Of a DNA stretch of 47,153 nucleotides, positions 1 through 8,810 are shown piece after piece (the first letter of the stretch is position 1; every line of letters begins with the position of its first letter). The translations under genes and the position numbers were made by a program. Below the pieces are notes generated by a model. The model did no database searches, was not told the DNA's origin, and saw only the letters and a program-made list of their open reading frames with translations. Origin of the DNA: Deltaproteobacteria bacterium (lineage in GTDB: Bacteria; Desulfobacterota; Desulfobacteria; Desulfobacterales; C00003060); NCBI GenBank assembly GCA_016930875.1, contig JAFGFW010000041.1:1-47153 (forward strand). The letters run 5' to 3'.

Positions 1-268
1 CAAACTGGTCCTCGTGGCACTCGGCGCACACGCTTTCATCGGGAAGCTCTGCAAGATCGGCGTCTTTTGCTCCTTTGTGCTTGTCACCATGGCACACGGA
101 ACACGTCACCTCTTCCTTGCTGTGCCTGCTGGACTCCCAGTCAGCTACCTGTCCCGGAGAAATCTTCTTGTGACAGGTGATACAGGCATCTTCAGCTCCC
201 ATTGCCAAGCTCGTGAAACACATGGTGGCAATTAGGCACCCTAGTAAGACGGACAACTTTTTCTTCAT
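1..268 (-). CDS. Multihaem cytochrome c, N-terminal part (runs off the window)
   Basis: Translating the minus strand from the ATG at 268 gives a signal peptide (MKKK, then a hydrophobic stretch ending near SLAMGA) followed by three haem c motifs in about 89 residues: CITCH, CSVCH and CAECH. It is therefore an exported multihaem cytochrome, periplasmic or membrane-facing. A GGAGGTG ribosome site precedes the start. The spacing resembles the N-terminus of octahaem hydroxylamine-oxidoreductase-like and related respiratory cytochromes, but too little is visible to name the family. It lies about 100 bases downstream of the siroheme reductase and may share its operon, which suggests a redox partner role (inference). 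The 3' end is outside the window. Confidence 0.85.
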   Translation of the reverse strand, partial: MKKKLSVLLGCLIATMCFTSLAMGAEDACITCHKKISPGQVADWESSRHSKEEVTCSVCHGDKHKGAKDADLAELPDESVCAECHEDQF

Positions 269-365
269 AACGCACCTCCTGATAACCGAGATTGACCGGA
301 AATCCGAATTTCACATGGAACGGACCAATACACCAGGCATGATGATAAATGGATGAAAAAAAGCA

Positions 366-1019
366 TCAAAGAACTGCCTTCTTGAATTCCTCAATGCTAA
401 TGCGCTCGATGAATCGAGCGGTTCTTTCCTTCTTCTTACCGTTGGCCGCATAGTACTCAAAACATTTCCTGGCTAATTCGATCACCTCCTCGTTGGTCAG
501 GTCTTCCGCAATCACATCTCCAATTCGGGGCTTACGCGCAGCATTACCCCCGAAGATCACTGTCCATCCTGACTTCTTGCCAAAGGCGCCAAAGTCTCGC
601 ATGTAGCTCTCGCCACAGTTCATGGAACAGCCTGATATGCCGATTTTGGCCTTTGCAGGTAGATCCATGCCCACGAAAAGGTTTTCCAGTTTACCTCCCA
701 ATCCCAGCGAGTCCTGCACACCTAACTTACACAAACTATTCCCAGGACAAGCTTGTACATAATGAACGCACAATTCGACGGCCGGTCCCACGTCTATGCC
801 CAGATCTCGCCAGACATCATCAACGACTTCCGGTTTCATTCCAACCAATGCCATGCGTTGGGCTGATGTAATCTTGATGATGGGGATCTCATATTTGCGC
901 ACTACGTTGGCTATGGTTTCCAACGTACCGGGCGTCACAATGCCCAAGGGCATTCTGGGTACGACTCCATAGGTCTTCTTGTCTCGTTGAATGATAGCTC
1001 CTTTTGGTCTATCAGGCAT
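366..1019 (-). CDS. Small siroheme [4Fe-4S] sulfite/nitrite reductase
   Basis: This 217-residue protein carries the siroheme-[4Fe-4S] signature of the nitrite/sulfite reductase family: C91-P-G-N-S-L-C97 and C131-S-M-N-C135, preceded by the ferredoxin-like half domain (GVVPRMPLG onward). Its length matches the small, single-subunit assimilatory-type sulfite reductase of Desulfovibrio rather than DsrA/DsrB or NirB. The family reduces sulfite or nitrite by six electrons in the cytoplasm; the true substrate cannot be read from sequence. I chose the ATG at 1019 because AGGAGGACAATC precedes it; an ATG at 1040 has no such site. It follows a zinc-ribbon gene and a Rrf2 regulator on the same strand, so Fe-S or nitrosative control is plausible. 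Confidence 0.85.
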   Translation of the reverse strand: MPDRPKGAIIQRDKKTYGVVPRMPLGIVTPGTLETIANVVRKYEIPIIKITSAQRMALVGMKPEVVDDVWRDLGIDVGPAVELCVHYVQACPGNSLCKLGVQDSLGLGGKLENLFVGMDLPAKAKIGISGCSMNCGESYMRDFGAFGKKSGWTVIFGGNAARKPRIGDVIAEDLTNEEVIELARKCFEYYAANGKKKERTARFIERISIEEFKKAVL

Positions 1020-1105
1020 GATTGTCCTCCTTGATTTCAATAATCTTTGTCTTCACCTTTCCTGCCCAAACAAGACCTCACGGGCCAACCGCCTGCCGGA
1101 ATCAG

Positions 1106-1381
1106 TTAACATTTTCTTTTCAAGGCCTTTTCCTCTTTGTCAGTCAATCGCACGGATTCCTTTGGATCGAATCCGAGGCAATCTATGGCGTGCTCGCACC
1201 ACTGGGCGCAGCCAACGTTGAGTTTGGGGTTTCGTATCTGGTGACCACAGCGTGGACAGCGACGTTTAGCGTCGTCTTTGAAAAACTCCACGAAAAAACC
1301 GCACTCTGCACAGGGTATCTCAAAAATATCTCCAGGCGTCCAAAACATGGTGTCTTGCCCTGGGCACATAGTTTTGGCCAT
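1106..1381 (-). CDS. Small cysteine-rich zinc-ribbon protein
   Basis: A 91-residue protein with a C-x-x-C pair near residue 25 (CAEC), a second C-x-x-C about 20 residues later (CPRC), and a C-terminal cluster CAQWCEHAIDC. This looks like a zinc ribbon followed by a second Cys-rich metal-binding loop. Similar modules occur in deltaproteobacteria alone or joined to HD phosphohydrolase domains (recalled, not checked), so automatic annotation may call it a phosphohydrolase although no HD domain is present. The start at 1381 has AGGGATGA upstream and lies five bases from the end of the Rrf2 gene, so the two are translated together. Function unknown; regulation with the siroheme reductase is inferred from position. 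Confidence 0.7.
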   Translation of the reverse strand: MAKTMCPGQDTMFWTPGDIFEIPCAECGFFVEFFKDDAKRRCPRCGHQIRNPKLNVGCAQWCEHAIDCLGFDPKESVRLTDKEEKALKRKC

Positions 1382-1385
1382 GATG

Positions 1386-1802
1386 TCATCCCTTAAACAC
1401 GCTTGCCAAATGCGAAAGTTTGTTTTTTGTAAGGTATCTCTTGGTCCGCTGATCGATTTGCTTGAGCAGATCTCCGAAGATGCACTTCCCTCCGTGACAA
1501 ATAGGCCGGCCAAGAAGACACTTCGTCTCCTCAAGCTGACCTTCAATAGCTTCGTAGACTTCCAGCAGGCTGATCTCCCTGGCAGGCCGTTTAAGGACAA
1601 AGCCGCCTTTGGGGCCTCGCGTGGAGCTGACCAATCCTGCCTTGGCCAGCCGCTGCAGGATCTTAGCGAGGTGAGCTTCCGAGCTTCCGAGCATGGAGGC
1701 AATCTCCTTGCTCGGCACCACCCGACCCGATTCGCTGGCAAGAAAAACCATTGCATGCATGGCCACGGAAGCAGCTTCGGATATTCGTATTACGTTTGAC
1801 AT
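1386..1802 (-). CDS. Rrf2-family transcriptional regulator
   Basis: A 138-residue Rrf2 protein: an N-terminal winged helix with the family pattern (ISEAASVAMHAM, then SSEAHLAKILQRLAKAGLV and STRGPKGGF) and a C-terminal cysteine cluster C94-x7-C102-x4-C107, the usual Fe-S ligand arrangement of IscR/NsrR/RsrR-type sensors. It probably binds a [2Fe-2S] or [4Fe-4S] cluster and senses NO, redox state or iron; which one is not decidable here. Starts are ATG at 1802 or an in-frame TTG at 1808; neither has a strong ribosome site. It heads the minus-strand run zinc ribbon, siroheme reductase, cytochrome, and a perfect palindrome lies 29 bases upstream, which suggests autoregulation. Confidence 0.9.
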   Translation of the reverse strand: MSNVIRISEAASVAMHAMVFLASESGRVVPSKEIASMLGSSEAHLAKILQRLAKAGLVSSTRGPKGGFVLKRPAREISLLEVYEAIEGQLEETKCLLGRPICHGGKCIFGDLLKQIDQRTKRYLTKNKLSHLASVFKG

Positions 1803-1830
1803 AGGCAATTCATTCTATATTTGCGTATTC

Positions 1831-1846
1831 AGGTATTTAAATACCT
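1831..1846. promoter_or_regulatory. Candidate Rrf2 operator (perfect 16-bp palindrome)
   Basis: AGGTATTTAAATACCT is a perfect inverted repeat with an AT-rich centre in the leader of the Rrf2 gene. Size, symmetry and A/T core resemble binding sites of NsrR/RsrR-type Rrf2 proteins. That the adjacent regulator binds it is inference. Confidence 0.55.
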
Positions 1847-1900
1847 ATATATCACTTTTAGGTCATCGTCAAGATCTTTAAGTGTAGGGTCTAACATTTT

Positions 1901-1925
1901 GTCATTTCGAGCGTAGCGAGAAATC
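1901..1925. repeat. REP-like element, half copy
   Basis: GTCATTTCGAGCGTAGCGAG followed by AAATC is a member of the GTCATTGCGAG...GAATC repeat type seen again at 19852-19936, 26710-26740 and 29562-29590. The inner TTTCGAGC/GCGAGAAA portion can fold back. It also forms the last codons of the small open frame at 1902-2033. Confidence 0.6.
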
Positions 1926-2033
1926 TTGTATGCAACAGATGAACTTGACAGTGATTGAGGTTTCATCGCTCTTGAGAAAGCTCTTCAATTTCTTCGGTCG
2001 TATGTTCCAGATGATCTTGACTTGTCTTTTCAT
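1902..2033 (-). CDS. Possible small protein coupled to the DVU0298-like gene
   Basis: A 43-residue frame whose ATG overlaps the stop codon of the upstream gene as ATGA (2030-2033) and has GGGAGAAT upstream, both signs of translational coupling. The product is basic (begins MKRQVKIIWNIRPKK) and ends in SLRSK encoded by a REP-like repeat, so the natural C-terminus may have been replaced. I do not recognise a family. It may be a genuine small gene or a chance frame. Confidence 0.35.
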   Translation of the reverse strand: MKRQVKIIWNIRPKKLKSFLKSDETSITVKFICCIQDFSLRSK

Positions 2034-2740
2034 GGCAACAATTCTCCCTTTCCATCTATGCCGTCCAAGGCTTTTTTGGCCAAATGACTCACCCGACGGC
2101 ACACCAAGGAGCGATCCAAATACAAAAAGATCTCTGCATTGTCTCCCAAAAGCGCTTCAAGCTGACAGCGGGCGGCCTCAGCTCCAAGCAAACCCATTGT
2201 CCAAGCCGTAAGACCTCTGAGTGTAGCGTCTGCAGATGTCAGATGTGGCAGGAGATAGTGGCGGGCATCTTGCACCAACTCGGGTCTCGCCTGGGCCACC
2301 CTTCCAACGCCCCACACAGCGCCTCTCTGCAACATCTCGTACTCCAGGAAATTTCCCTCTTCCCAGACGTAAGAGATCAGGACCGCTGCATATTCCTTTG
2401 CAAGACCTTCATGAGAAGCAATGATCTCACCCATGGCCTCGGGAGCGCCCCAACCGATGCCCCCGGATTCATCATTTAAGCTCCACATAAGGCGGCGCAT
2501 GATCACACGGGCCGATTCCATATCTTCGTCAGCAAGATTTGCCACGACTGCACCCATGGCTGTGATGGCCCGCCATTTAATTTGCTCATCATTGCTGAGA
2601 AGAAACGAAAAAAGTGGGTTGATCACCTGGCGGGCAGGCAGATGGCACAGCTCGTTTAGTCTCTGGCCAAAATTGTCCGATCGGAGCACGGCCAAGGCCT
2701 TTCGTTTCAGATCCCGGTAGCTCTGTTTTTCAGTACTCAT
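2030..2740 (-). CDS. HEAT-repeat protein, DVU0298 family
   Basis: A 236-residue alpha-helical protein with repeated helix pairs (for example IKWRAITAMGAVVANL, QRGAVWGVGRVAQ and LRGLTAWTMGLLGA) typical of HEAT/armadillo repeats, matching the DVU0298 family of sulfate reducers as I remember it. No enzyme motif, signal peptide or membrane segment is visible, so it is probably a cytoplasmic scaffold or partner-binding protein of unknown role. AGGAGACGCG precedes the ATG at 2740. Its stop overlaps the start of a small frame. It sits between the efflux operon and the Rrf2 cluster, with about 70 bases separating it from the RND gene stop. Confidence 0.75.
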   Translation of the reverse strand: MSTEKQSYRDLKRKALAVLRSDNFGQRLNELCHLPARQVINPLFSFLLSNDEQIKWRAITAMGAVVANLADEDMESARVIMRRLMWSLNDESGGIGWGAPEAMGEIIASHEGLAKEYAAVLISYVWEEGNFLEYEMLQRGAVWGVGRVAQARPELVQDARHYLLPHLTSADATLRGLTAWTMGLLGAEAARCQLEALLGDNAEIFLYLDRSLVCRRVSHLAKKALDGIDGKGELLP

Positions 2741-2801
2741 CGCGTCTCCTGCAACCGTTAAAAGGCCAGATCAGTTTTCGACACCTCCAGGACGATTGAC
2801 A

Positions 2802-2841
2802 AACGACTCAACTACTCAACCATTCGACCACTCAACCGTCT
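2802..2841. repeat. ACTACTCAACC-type repeat (partner of 9598-9645)
   Basis: CGACTCAACTACTCAACCAT and the following bases to CAACCGTCT form a short-period repeat. A clearly related copy in inverted orientation lies at 9598-9645, at the other end of the efflux and peroxiredoxin block. The repeat encodes the last residues of the RND pump gene. Confidence 0.6.
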
Positions 2842-5800
2842 CTGCCCAAACTCCCATCGCTTGTCCAGATAATATAGTACGGGCACAGTCATCCGTGAAA
2901 GCAGAAGTGATGCCACTTCTCCGGCCATGAGCGATATGGCAAGGCCCTGGAAGATCGGGTCAAAGAGTATGACCGAGGCGGCCACAACAACGGCCGCAGC
3001 CGTGAGCATCATGGGACGGAACCGGACGGCTCCGGCATCGATGACAGCCTTGTCCAGCGGCATGCCCTGTTTGAGGCGCAGCTCGATGAAGTCCACCAGG
3101 ATAATGGAGTTTCGCACTACAATGCCGGCGCCTGCGATGAAACCGATCATGGAAGTTGCCGTAAAGAATGCGCCCATAAGACCATGGGCAGGCAGGATCC
3201 CTATCAGAGAGAAAGGGATTGCCGCCATGATGACCAGCGGCGTACTAAGGGACTGGAACCATCCCACCACAAGGACAAAGATGAGCACCAGGACCACCCC
3301 GAAGGCGATACCCAGATCGCGGAATACCTCATAGGTGATGTGCCATTCGCCGTCCCATTTCATGGCTATTCGTTTGTTGCTGTCTGGGATGTGGGCCGTA
3401 TGCTGGACGATTCCATATCCCTCTGGCAGGGAGATGGCATCAATCTTCTTGCGCATCTCCAAAATGGCATACACCGGACTCTCCTTGACCCCAGCTACAT
3501 CACCGGTAACGTAGACAACCGGCATCAGGTTTTTATGATAGATGCTGCGGTCCAGATCCGTTTCATGGGGAGATACGAGGTCGGAAAGGGCCACCAGGTG
3601 GCCATCAGCAGAGGAGACCTTCATGGCCTCCAATCGCTCGATTCCGGCCCGATCGGCCAGTGGCAGGCGGAGCACTATAGGCACGTCCTCTTTCTCACGG
3701 GGCTGATGGAGCAGACCCACCGACATCCCCTTCAGGGCCAGCTTAAGGGCCTGGTTGATCTGGGCGGCGCTGATTCCGTGGAGGGCCGCCTTTTCCTTAT
3801 CAAGGACAAAATCGACACGGGTTTGCCTATCTTCCATGTACCAGTCCGTGTCCACTACCCCAGGGGTCTCTTCAAAGATTTTCATCACTTCTCTGGCAAT
3901 TTCGCGCTGGCGCTCATAGTCCGGGCCGTAGATCTCTGCCACCAGGGTGGATAGCACCGGAGGTCCAGGGGGGACCTCGGCCACTTTGACGCGGGCCCCA
4001 AACCTGTCGGCAATCCGTTTTAGGCCTGGCCGCACCCGCTTTGCAATATCGTGGCTTTGGGCCTTGCGGTGGTGCTTGTGTACGAGATTCACCTGGATGT
4101 CAGCAACGTTTGAGCCTTGCCGCAGATAGTAGTGGCGTACCAGGCCGTTGAAGTTAAAGGGCGAGGCAGTGCCGATATAGATTTCATAATCCACGACCTC
4201 GTTCACGGTCTTCAAGAAATTGCCCATCTCTAGGGCTGCTGCCGATGTCTCCTCTAACGTGGCGGATTCCGGCATATCAATAATCACCTGACACTCGCTC
4301 TTATTATCAAAGGGAAGCATCTTGACACGCACCCAGCCCAATCCGATGAGGGCGCAGGAAGCCACAAGCAGCGCCACGACGCCCATCAAAAAAAGCCAAC
4401 GCCAGAGAGGCGCTTCAATAAGAGGGGTCATGATCCGGCGATAGAGCTTCACCGACCAGTCCTCCCTTTCGCCATGCTCTTTGGGATCGCCATTTTCTTT
4501 GTGCTTCAAGAAACGAACGGATGCCCACGGTGTAACAACAAAGGCCACCAAGATGGAAAAGACCATGGCAGCCGAGGCGCCCATGGGAATAGGCCGCATG
4601 TAGGGTCCCATAAGGCCGCCCACAAAGGCCATAGGCAGAATGGCGGCAATCACGGCAAGGGTTGCAAGAATGGTAGGATTTCCCACCTCATCCACTGCCT
4701 CAATAGCCACTTCCAGAAAGGGGCGATCCTTGTTTTCGGAAAGACGAAAGTGGCGAACCACATTTTCCACCACAACGATTGCATCATCCACAAGAATACC
4801 TATGGAAAAGATCAGGGCAAACAAGGTGATACGATTCAGCGTATAGCCATAAAGATAAAAAACAGTAAGGGTCAGAGCCAGAGTCACCGGAATGGCCAGG
4901 GCCACCACACCTGATTCACGAAGGCCAAGGGCGAACCATATCAGGAGCGTGACTGAGAAAACCGCAATGAACATATGAAGCAGAAGCTCGTCAGACTTTT
5001 CCTTGGCCGTCTCGCCGTAATGGCGTGTCACTGTCATGTGTATGTTTTCAGGGATGACCACGCCCCGGCTCTCTTCTACCCGGCGCAAGATCTTTTCGGC
5101 CACAGTAATGGCGTTGACCCCCTTTCGCTTGGCAACGGTAAGGGTTGCGGCAGGATAGACACCCTGGGGCGAGGGAGCCGCAACAATACCCTTACCCTTA
5201 TCCGGGGCCGCAGGTCCTGTTCCAAGAAAGACATATTGGTCCGGCTCTTCAGGACCGTCCTCGATGGTTGCTACATCTCCTAAGTAGACGGGCCTGCCCT
5301 CATAGATCGCCACCACCACCCGGCTCACATCCTCTACATCAGTCAAGTAGCCGCGTGTATGCACCAGGATTTCGCCGTCCATTGATGGGAAGCTTCCGAT
5401 CTCCGATTCCTGGTTGGCAGCACACAACATGTCAACGATGGCGCCGGGGGTCAGGTGGAATGCTGCGAGACGCACCGGATCGAGGCGCACTGCCACCTGT
5501 CTTCGGTAACCGCCAATGATCTTGGTGATGGAGGCATTGTCCTCGCGCTTTACCAGATCTTCCACCTCGGCTACAACCCTGCGTAACGTGTAATGGTCTA
5601 CATCTTCTCCCCAAAAGGTCATGGCAAGGATGGGAACGTCGTCGATATAGCGTGGCTTGACCAGGGGTGGGGTGGCGCAACAAGGGATCCGGTCGGAATT
5701 GGCCAGCAGTTTTGACTGGAGCCTGACGATGGCGTGTTCCTCGTTTTCTCCTACAAAAAAACGGACCACCGCCATGGACATCCCAGGGCTTGAGGTGGAA

Positions 5801-6063
5801 TAGATATACTCCACCCCGGGAATCTCCCACACCAGTTTTTCCATGGGCTTGGTGACACGCTCTTCTACTTCTTTTGCGCTTGCCCCCGGCATCTGCGCGA
5901 ATATATCAATCATCGGGACAATGATCTGGGGCTCTTCCTCCCTGGGGAGGGCATAAACAGCAGCCATGCCCAAGATGATGGAGGCTACAATGATTAGAGG
6001 GGTGAGCTTGGAATCTATGAAAAACCTCGCGATTTTTCCTGCTGCCCCCATGTCATGCTTCAT
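2812..6063 (-). CDS. RND efflux pump, inner-membrane permease
   Basis: This 1083-residue protein has the RND/AcrB layout: a first membrane helix at about residues 20-40, a large periplasmic loop, a membrane block from about 360, a second periplasmic loop, and a final membrane block from about 880. TM4 carries the proton-relay pair D426-D427 ([13 protein letters not shown]). It is the proton-driven pump of a tripartite exporter; the family cannot be narrowed safely to drug or metal substrates, though the absence of CusA-type features favours hydrophobic compounds. The start overlaps the adaptor stop as ATGA, so the two are coupled. The last few residues are encoded by a dispersed repeat, which suggests the 3' end has been remodelled. 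Confidence 0.93.
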   Translation of the reverse strand: MKHDMGAAGKIARFFIDSKLTPLIIVASIILGMAAVYALPREEEPQIIVPMIDIFAQMPGASAKEVEERVTKPMEKLVWEIPGVEYIYSTSSPGMSMAVVRFFVGENEEHAIVRLQSKLLANSDRIPCCATPPLVKPRYIDDVPILAMTFWGEDVDHYTLRRVVAEVEDLVKREDNASITKIIGGYRRQVAVRLDPVRLAAFHLTPGAIVDMLCAANQESEIGSFPSMDGEILVHTRGYLTDVEDVSRVVVAIYEGRPVYLGDVATIEDGPEEPDQYVFLGTGPAAPDKGKGIVAAPSPQGVYPAATLTVAKRKGVNAITVAEKILRRVEESRGVVIPENIHMTVTRHYGETAKEKSDELLLHMFIAVFSVTLLIWFALGLRESGVVALAIPVTLALTLTVFYLYGYTLNRITLFALIFSIGILVDDAIVVVENVVRHFRLSENKDRPFLEVAIEAVDEVGNPTILATLAVIAAILPMAFVGGLMGPYMRPIPMGASAAMVFSILVAFVVTPWASVRFLKHKENGDPKEHGEREDWSVKLYRRIMTPLIEAPLWRWLFLMGVVALLVASCALIGLGWVRVKMLPFDNKSECQVIIDMPESATLEETSAAALEMGNFLKTVNEVVDYEIYIGTASPFNFNGLVRHYYLRQGSNVADIQVNLVHKHHRKAQSHDIAKRVRPGLKRIADRFGARVKVAEVPPGPPVLSTLVAEIYGPDYERQREIAREVMKIFEETPGVVDTDWYMEDRQTRVDFVLDKEKAALHGISAAQINQALKLALKGMSVGLLHQPREKEDVPIVLRLPLADRAGIERLEAMKVSSADGHLVALSDLVSPHETDLDRSIYHKNLMPVVYVTGDVAGVKESPVYAILEMRKKIDAISLPEGYGIVQHTAHIPDSNKRIAMKWDGEWHITYEVFRDLGIAFGVVLVLIFVLVVGWFQSLSTPLVIMAAIPFSLIGILPAHGLMGAFFTATSMIGFIAGAGIVVRNSIILVDFIELRLKQGMPLDKAVIDAGAVRFRPMMLTAAAVVVAASVILFDPIFQGLAISLMAGEVASLLLSRMTVPVLYYLDKRWEFGQRRLSGRMVE

Positions 6064-7223
6064 GGTGTTGTCTCCACGCGGGCCCCGTCCTCAAGTCTCG
6101 AATGTAGGTTTTTAACGTAACGGTCTCCATCCTTGAGTCCTGACAGGACTTCTACAGAATCACCGAAGGTCTTTCCAAGACGAATGAGACGGAAATGTGC
6201 TATCCCTTCAGTGTCCACCACGTAGATGCCGGTGAGTTGTCCGCGCCTAACTACTCCCTTTTGGGCTATCAGAAGCTTCTTGTTACGGCCCACTGGGATT
6301 TCTGCCCGTGCGAAGAGACCGGATGTGACCTTTCGATCTATGGGCAGCCTAATCTTGACAATAAAGGAGCGGCTTCTGGCGTCTGCACTGGGCACCATGG
6401 TACACACACTTCCCTCCAGAGGTCCGGTCTTAAGTGCGGGCACTCTCACTGATACCTTCTGCCCCGGCTCCGCGTAGCCAATATATGTCTCTGGTAGTAC
6501 CACATCTATACAAAAGCCACGGGTGGTCTCTAAGGTCAGCAGCGGGGTCCCGGGTTTTGCGAGATCACCTTTGTCAACCATTTTCCCAGTGATGATACCA
6601 TCGTGGGGAGCAATAATCACAGCATCCTTTTTGCTGACACAGGCTGTGGCCACGGCGGCCTCAGCCTGTGTCACTCTTGCAGCGGCTGCCCCCACCATGG
6701 CCTCTGCCTGACCGAGGCCCGCTTTTGCCTGGCGGTAGCGGGCCTCAACCTCATCAAATTCCTGCATGCTCACGGAATCGTCTCTCTTTAGGTTCAAATA
6801 TCGTTCATAGGTGGCAAGGGCGAGCTTTTCTGAAGCCCAGGCAACTTCACTGTTAGATTTGGCTGCAGCCAAGCCCTTCCTGGCTTCAGACAGACTCGCT
6901 TCAGCTCTGCGGAGCCCGGCATTCACCTGACGCTCGTCGATAAGGAGAAGGGTATCTCCCTTTTTCACGCGGTCGCCTTCCCGGACCTGAACGGCCTCTA
7001 TTGTGCCCAAAAGCTTGCTGGCCAAATTACTTTTAATGCCAGCCTGCACCGTACCGACGGCTCCATAAATGAGGGGCTGGTCGGTCATTCGTGCGGTTGC
7101 CACAGCTACATCTTTCACCACCGGAGGTGACTCCGAGGTGGTTCCCGGTTCTGTTTTCTCACCGCATCCGAGTGAGAAAAGAAGTATGAAAAGGGCAAAG
7201 AGAGATAGGAATCGATGCTTCAT
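6060..7223 (-). CDS. RND efflux periplasmic adaptor lipoprotein (HlyD/AcrA-like)
   Basis: A 387-residue membrane fusion protein. It begins with a lipoprotein signal (hydrophobic run, then a lipobox LFSLGC) and continues with a barrel-sandwich half ([19 protein letters not shown]), a long alpha-helical hairpin rich in Ala and Glu, the second half ([18 protein letters not shown]) and a beta-barrel region. It links the pump to TolC in the periplasm. I chose the ATG at 7223 because GGAG stands six bases before it and the lipoprotein signal starts there; longer in-frame starts add a non-signal leader. Its stop overlaps the pump start (ATGA). TolC lies upstream across a 135-base gap holding an inverted repeat. 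Confidence 0.92.
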   Translation of the reverse strand: MKHRFLSLFALFILLFSLGCGEKTEPGTTSESPPVVKDVAVATARMTDQPLIYGAVGTVQAGIKSNLASKLLGTIEAVQVREGDRVKKGDTLLLIDERQVNAGLRRAEASLSEARKGLAAAKSNSEVAWASEKLALATYERYLNLKRDDSVSMQEFDEVEARYRQAKAGLGQAEAMVGAAAARVTQAEAAVATACVSKKDAVIIAPHDGIITGKMVDKGDLAKPGTPLLTLETTRGFCIDVVLPETYIGYAEPGQKVSVRVPALKTGPLEGSVCTMVPSADARSRSFIVKIRLPIDRKVTSGLFARAEIPVGRNKKLLIAQKGVVRRGQLTGIYVVDTEGIAHFRLIRLGKTFGDSVEVLSGLKDGDRYVKNLHSRLEDGARVETTP

Positions 7224-7265
7224 GACATGCTCCATTATGGTCGAGTTAGTCGTGTGCATGGGCTG

Positions 7266-7360
7266 AAAGGTCAAAGCTGAAGGCTCAAAGTAAAGACAGG
7301 GCAATCGTTGTCTACATTCTCTTTTTTCCTTTCAGCTTTCAGCCTTCAGCTTTGACCTTT
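7266..7360. repeat. Perfect 20-bp inverted repeat between tolC and adaptor genes
   Basis: AAAGGTCAAAGCTGAAGGCT at 7266-7285 is matched by its exact reverse complement at 7341-7360, with a 55-base loop. The right arm touches the TolC stop codon. In the transcript it could fold into a long hairpin that alters the TolC to adaptor ratio (inference). The TTTCAGCTTTCAGCC wording also looks like a dispersed simple repeat. Confidence 0.7.
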
Positions 7361-8735
7361 ACCGAAAATCCTCATCTATTATCCCGGCGGCCAAATTCAA
7401 CCGGGCTATGCCCACTTCGAAATCATGCAGTGACCGGAAGTAATTGGTACGGGCCTGTTGCAGTGCCACCTCGGCATCAAGCAGATTAACAATGGTAAAA
7501 AGGCCGCTCTCATAACGGTTACGCACGATACGTAATCCTTCCTCTGCTTGGGCCACTGCTGCCCGGGCAACCCCAATGCGCTGATAGGCGCTCTGTGCCA
7601 TGAAGAAGGCCTGCCTGGTCTCCACCCTGACACCGAGTTCCAGTAGCCGGGCCATAGCCTGTGTCTGGCGCAACTTTGCTGCGGCCTCATTTACTTTTGA
7701 CTGCAGGCCAAACCCGCTGAACAGATTGAAGCGCATCACTGCGCCAAGGGTGTAATTATTGACCGTTTCACTGAAATCTTCTGAATTGATCTCATAGCTT
7801 CCCGATAGATATACGCCCGGAAGGTGTGCTGCTTTGGCCTTCTTAACCTGTTCCTCTGCCATCAATTCTTGAAATTGTATCTCTTGTAAGTCCGGGCGAT
7901 TCTCTAAGGATTTGCTGATCCAGACTTCCAAAGAACCTGGTGGCTCCGTCCCCCGCTCCAGTTCGGTTACCAGGTAAAAAGAGCGACGAATCTCAACCCC
8001 CATGGCCGCATTAAGTGCCGCGCGGGCAACCTCCACCTGGCTCTCGGCTTCCAATCGCTCCTGTTCAAGTTCGGCAATGCGCACCTCGGCCCGGAGCAGA
8101 TCGCTTTTCACTACAAGCCCGCTCTGAAAACGTGAACTTACCATCTTGAAATGGGCCCTGGCCGTCTCCAGTGTCTGCTCCACCACACGCAGGTTTTCCT
8201 GGGCAAGAAGAACAGCCGTATAGGAGACTACAACACCTACAATGACCTGTTGACGAATGCGATCCTCAAACCGGGAGATGGCCTTTTGATTCAGCTTGGC
8301 TTGGCTCAACCCGATCCAGTTTTGCCCACGGTCGTAAAGAGGTAAGGTGACAGATAACGTGGTTGCAAAATTGTTTATCGCTTCCGGGTCATTAAGCGTT
8401 TGCGGGTCAAAATCCCGTGATGTTATGACTTCCTGGTTGAGCTTGGTACCGAAGGCCCACATAGGGTTGGTAATTCGGCTGAAAGACTCACTGATATCCA
8501 CCCTGGGAAAGAAACCCGAACGGGCCTGGGAAACTCTCGCCATCGAGGCATCTACCTTGGACTTGACCGCTGCTATCTGTGGATTATTGGCGAGCCCCAT
8601 CTTGATGGCTTCGCCCAACGTCAGGGGCGTGTCAGGTATCTCAGTCCGGGCAGCCAGCAGCGGGTGCCCGAGGCTCAACAACACACATAAACTGATGACA
8701 CTCGAGAGCTTAATTCCTGGGACACATTTTGCCAT
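7359..8735 (-). CDS. TolC-family outer-membrane efflux protein
   Basis: A 458-residue outer-membrane factor with a signal peptide (hydrophobic run ending near PLLAA) and two homologous halves, each rich in long amphipathic helices with the OEP pattern (LTLGEAIKMGLANNPQIAAVKS at the N-terminus and the matching NRPDLQ region in the second half). It forms the outer-membrane channel of the exporter whose adaptor and pump follow downstream. GGAG lies seven bases before the ATG. The Sec-peroxiredoxin gene ends 75 bases upstream on the same strand, so both may be transcribed together. Confidence 0.92.
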   Translation of the reverse strand: MAKCVPGIKLSSVISLCVLLSLGHPLLAARTEIPDTPLTLGEAIKMGLANNPQIAAVKSKVDASMARVSQARSGFFPRVDISESFSRITNPMWAFGTKLNQEVITSRDFDPQTLNDPEAINNFATTLSVTLPLYDRGQNWIGLSQAKLNQKAISRFEDRIRQQVIVGVVVSYTAVLLAQENLRVVEQTLETARAHFKMVSSRFQSGLVVKSDLLRAEVRIAELEQERLEAESQVEVARAALNAAMGVEIRRSFYLVTELERGTEPPGSLEVWISKSLENRPDLQEIQFQELMAEEQVKKAKAAHLPGVYLSGSYEINSEDFSETVNNYTLGAVMRFNLFSGFGLQSKVNEAAAKLRQTQAMARLLELGVRVETRQAFFMAQSAYQRIGVARAAVAQAEEGLRIVRNRYESGLFTIVNLLDAEVALQQARTNYFRSLHDFEVGIARLNLAAGIIDEDFR

Positions 8736-8810
8736 AGAAAGACTCCGTTTACAGCTTCCGCCAGAAAAAGCAGTGTCCTGGCGGAAACCGTCATATTTTT
8801 CTCATTGGCA

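Noticed and set aside
1106-1756. A 216-residue protein covering the Rrf2 gene in another frame
   Set aside because: Only its last 91 residues look like protein; the ATG at 1381 has a ribosome site and the rest overlaps the Rrf2 gene.
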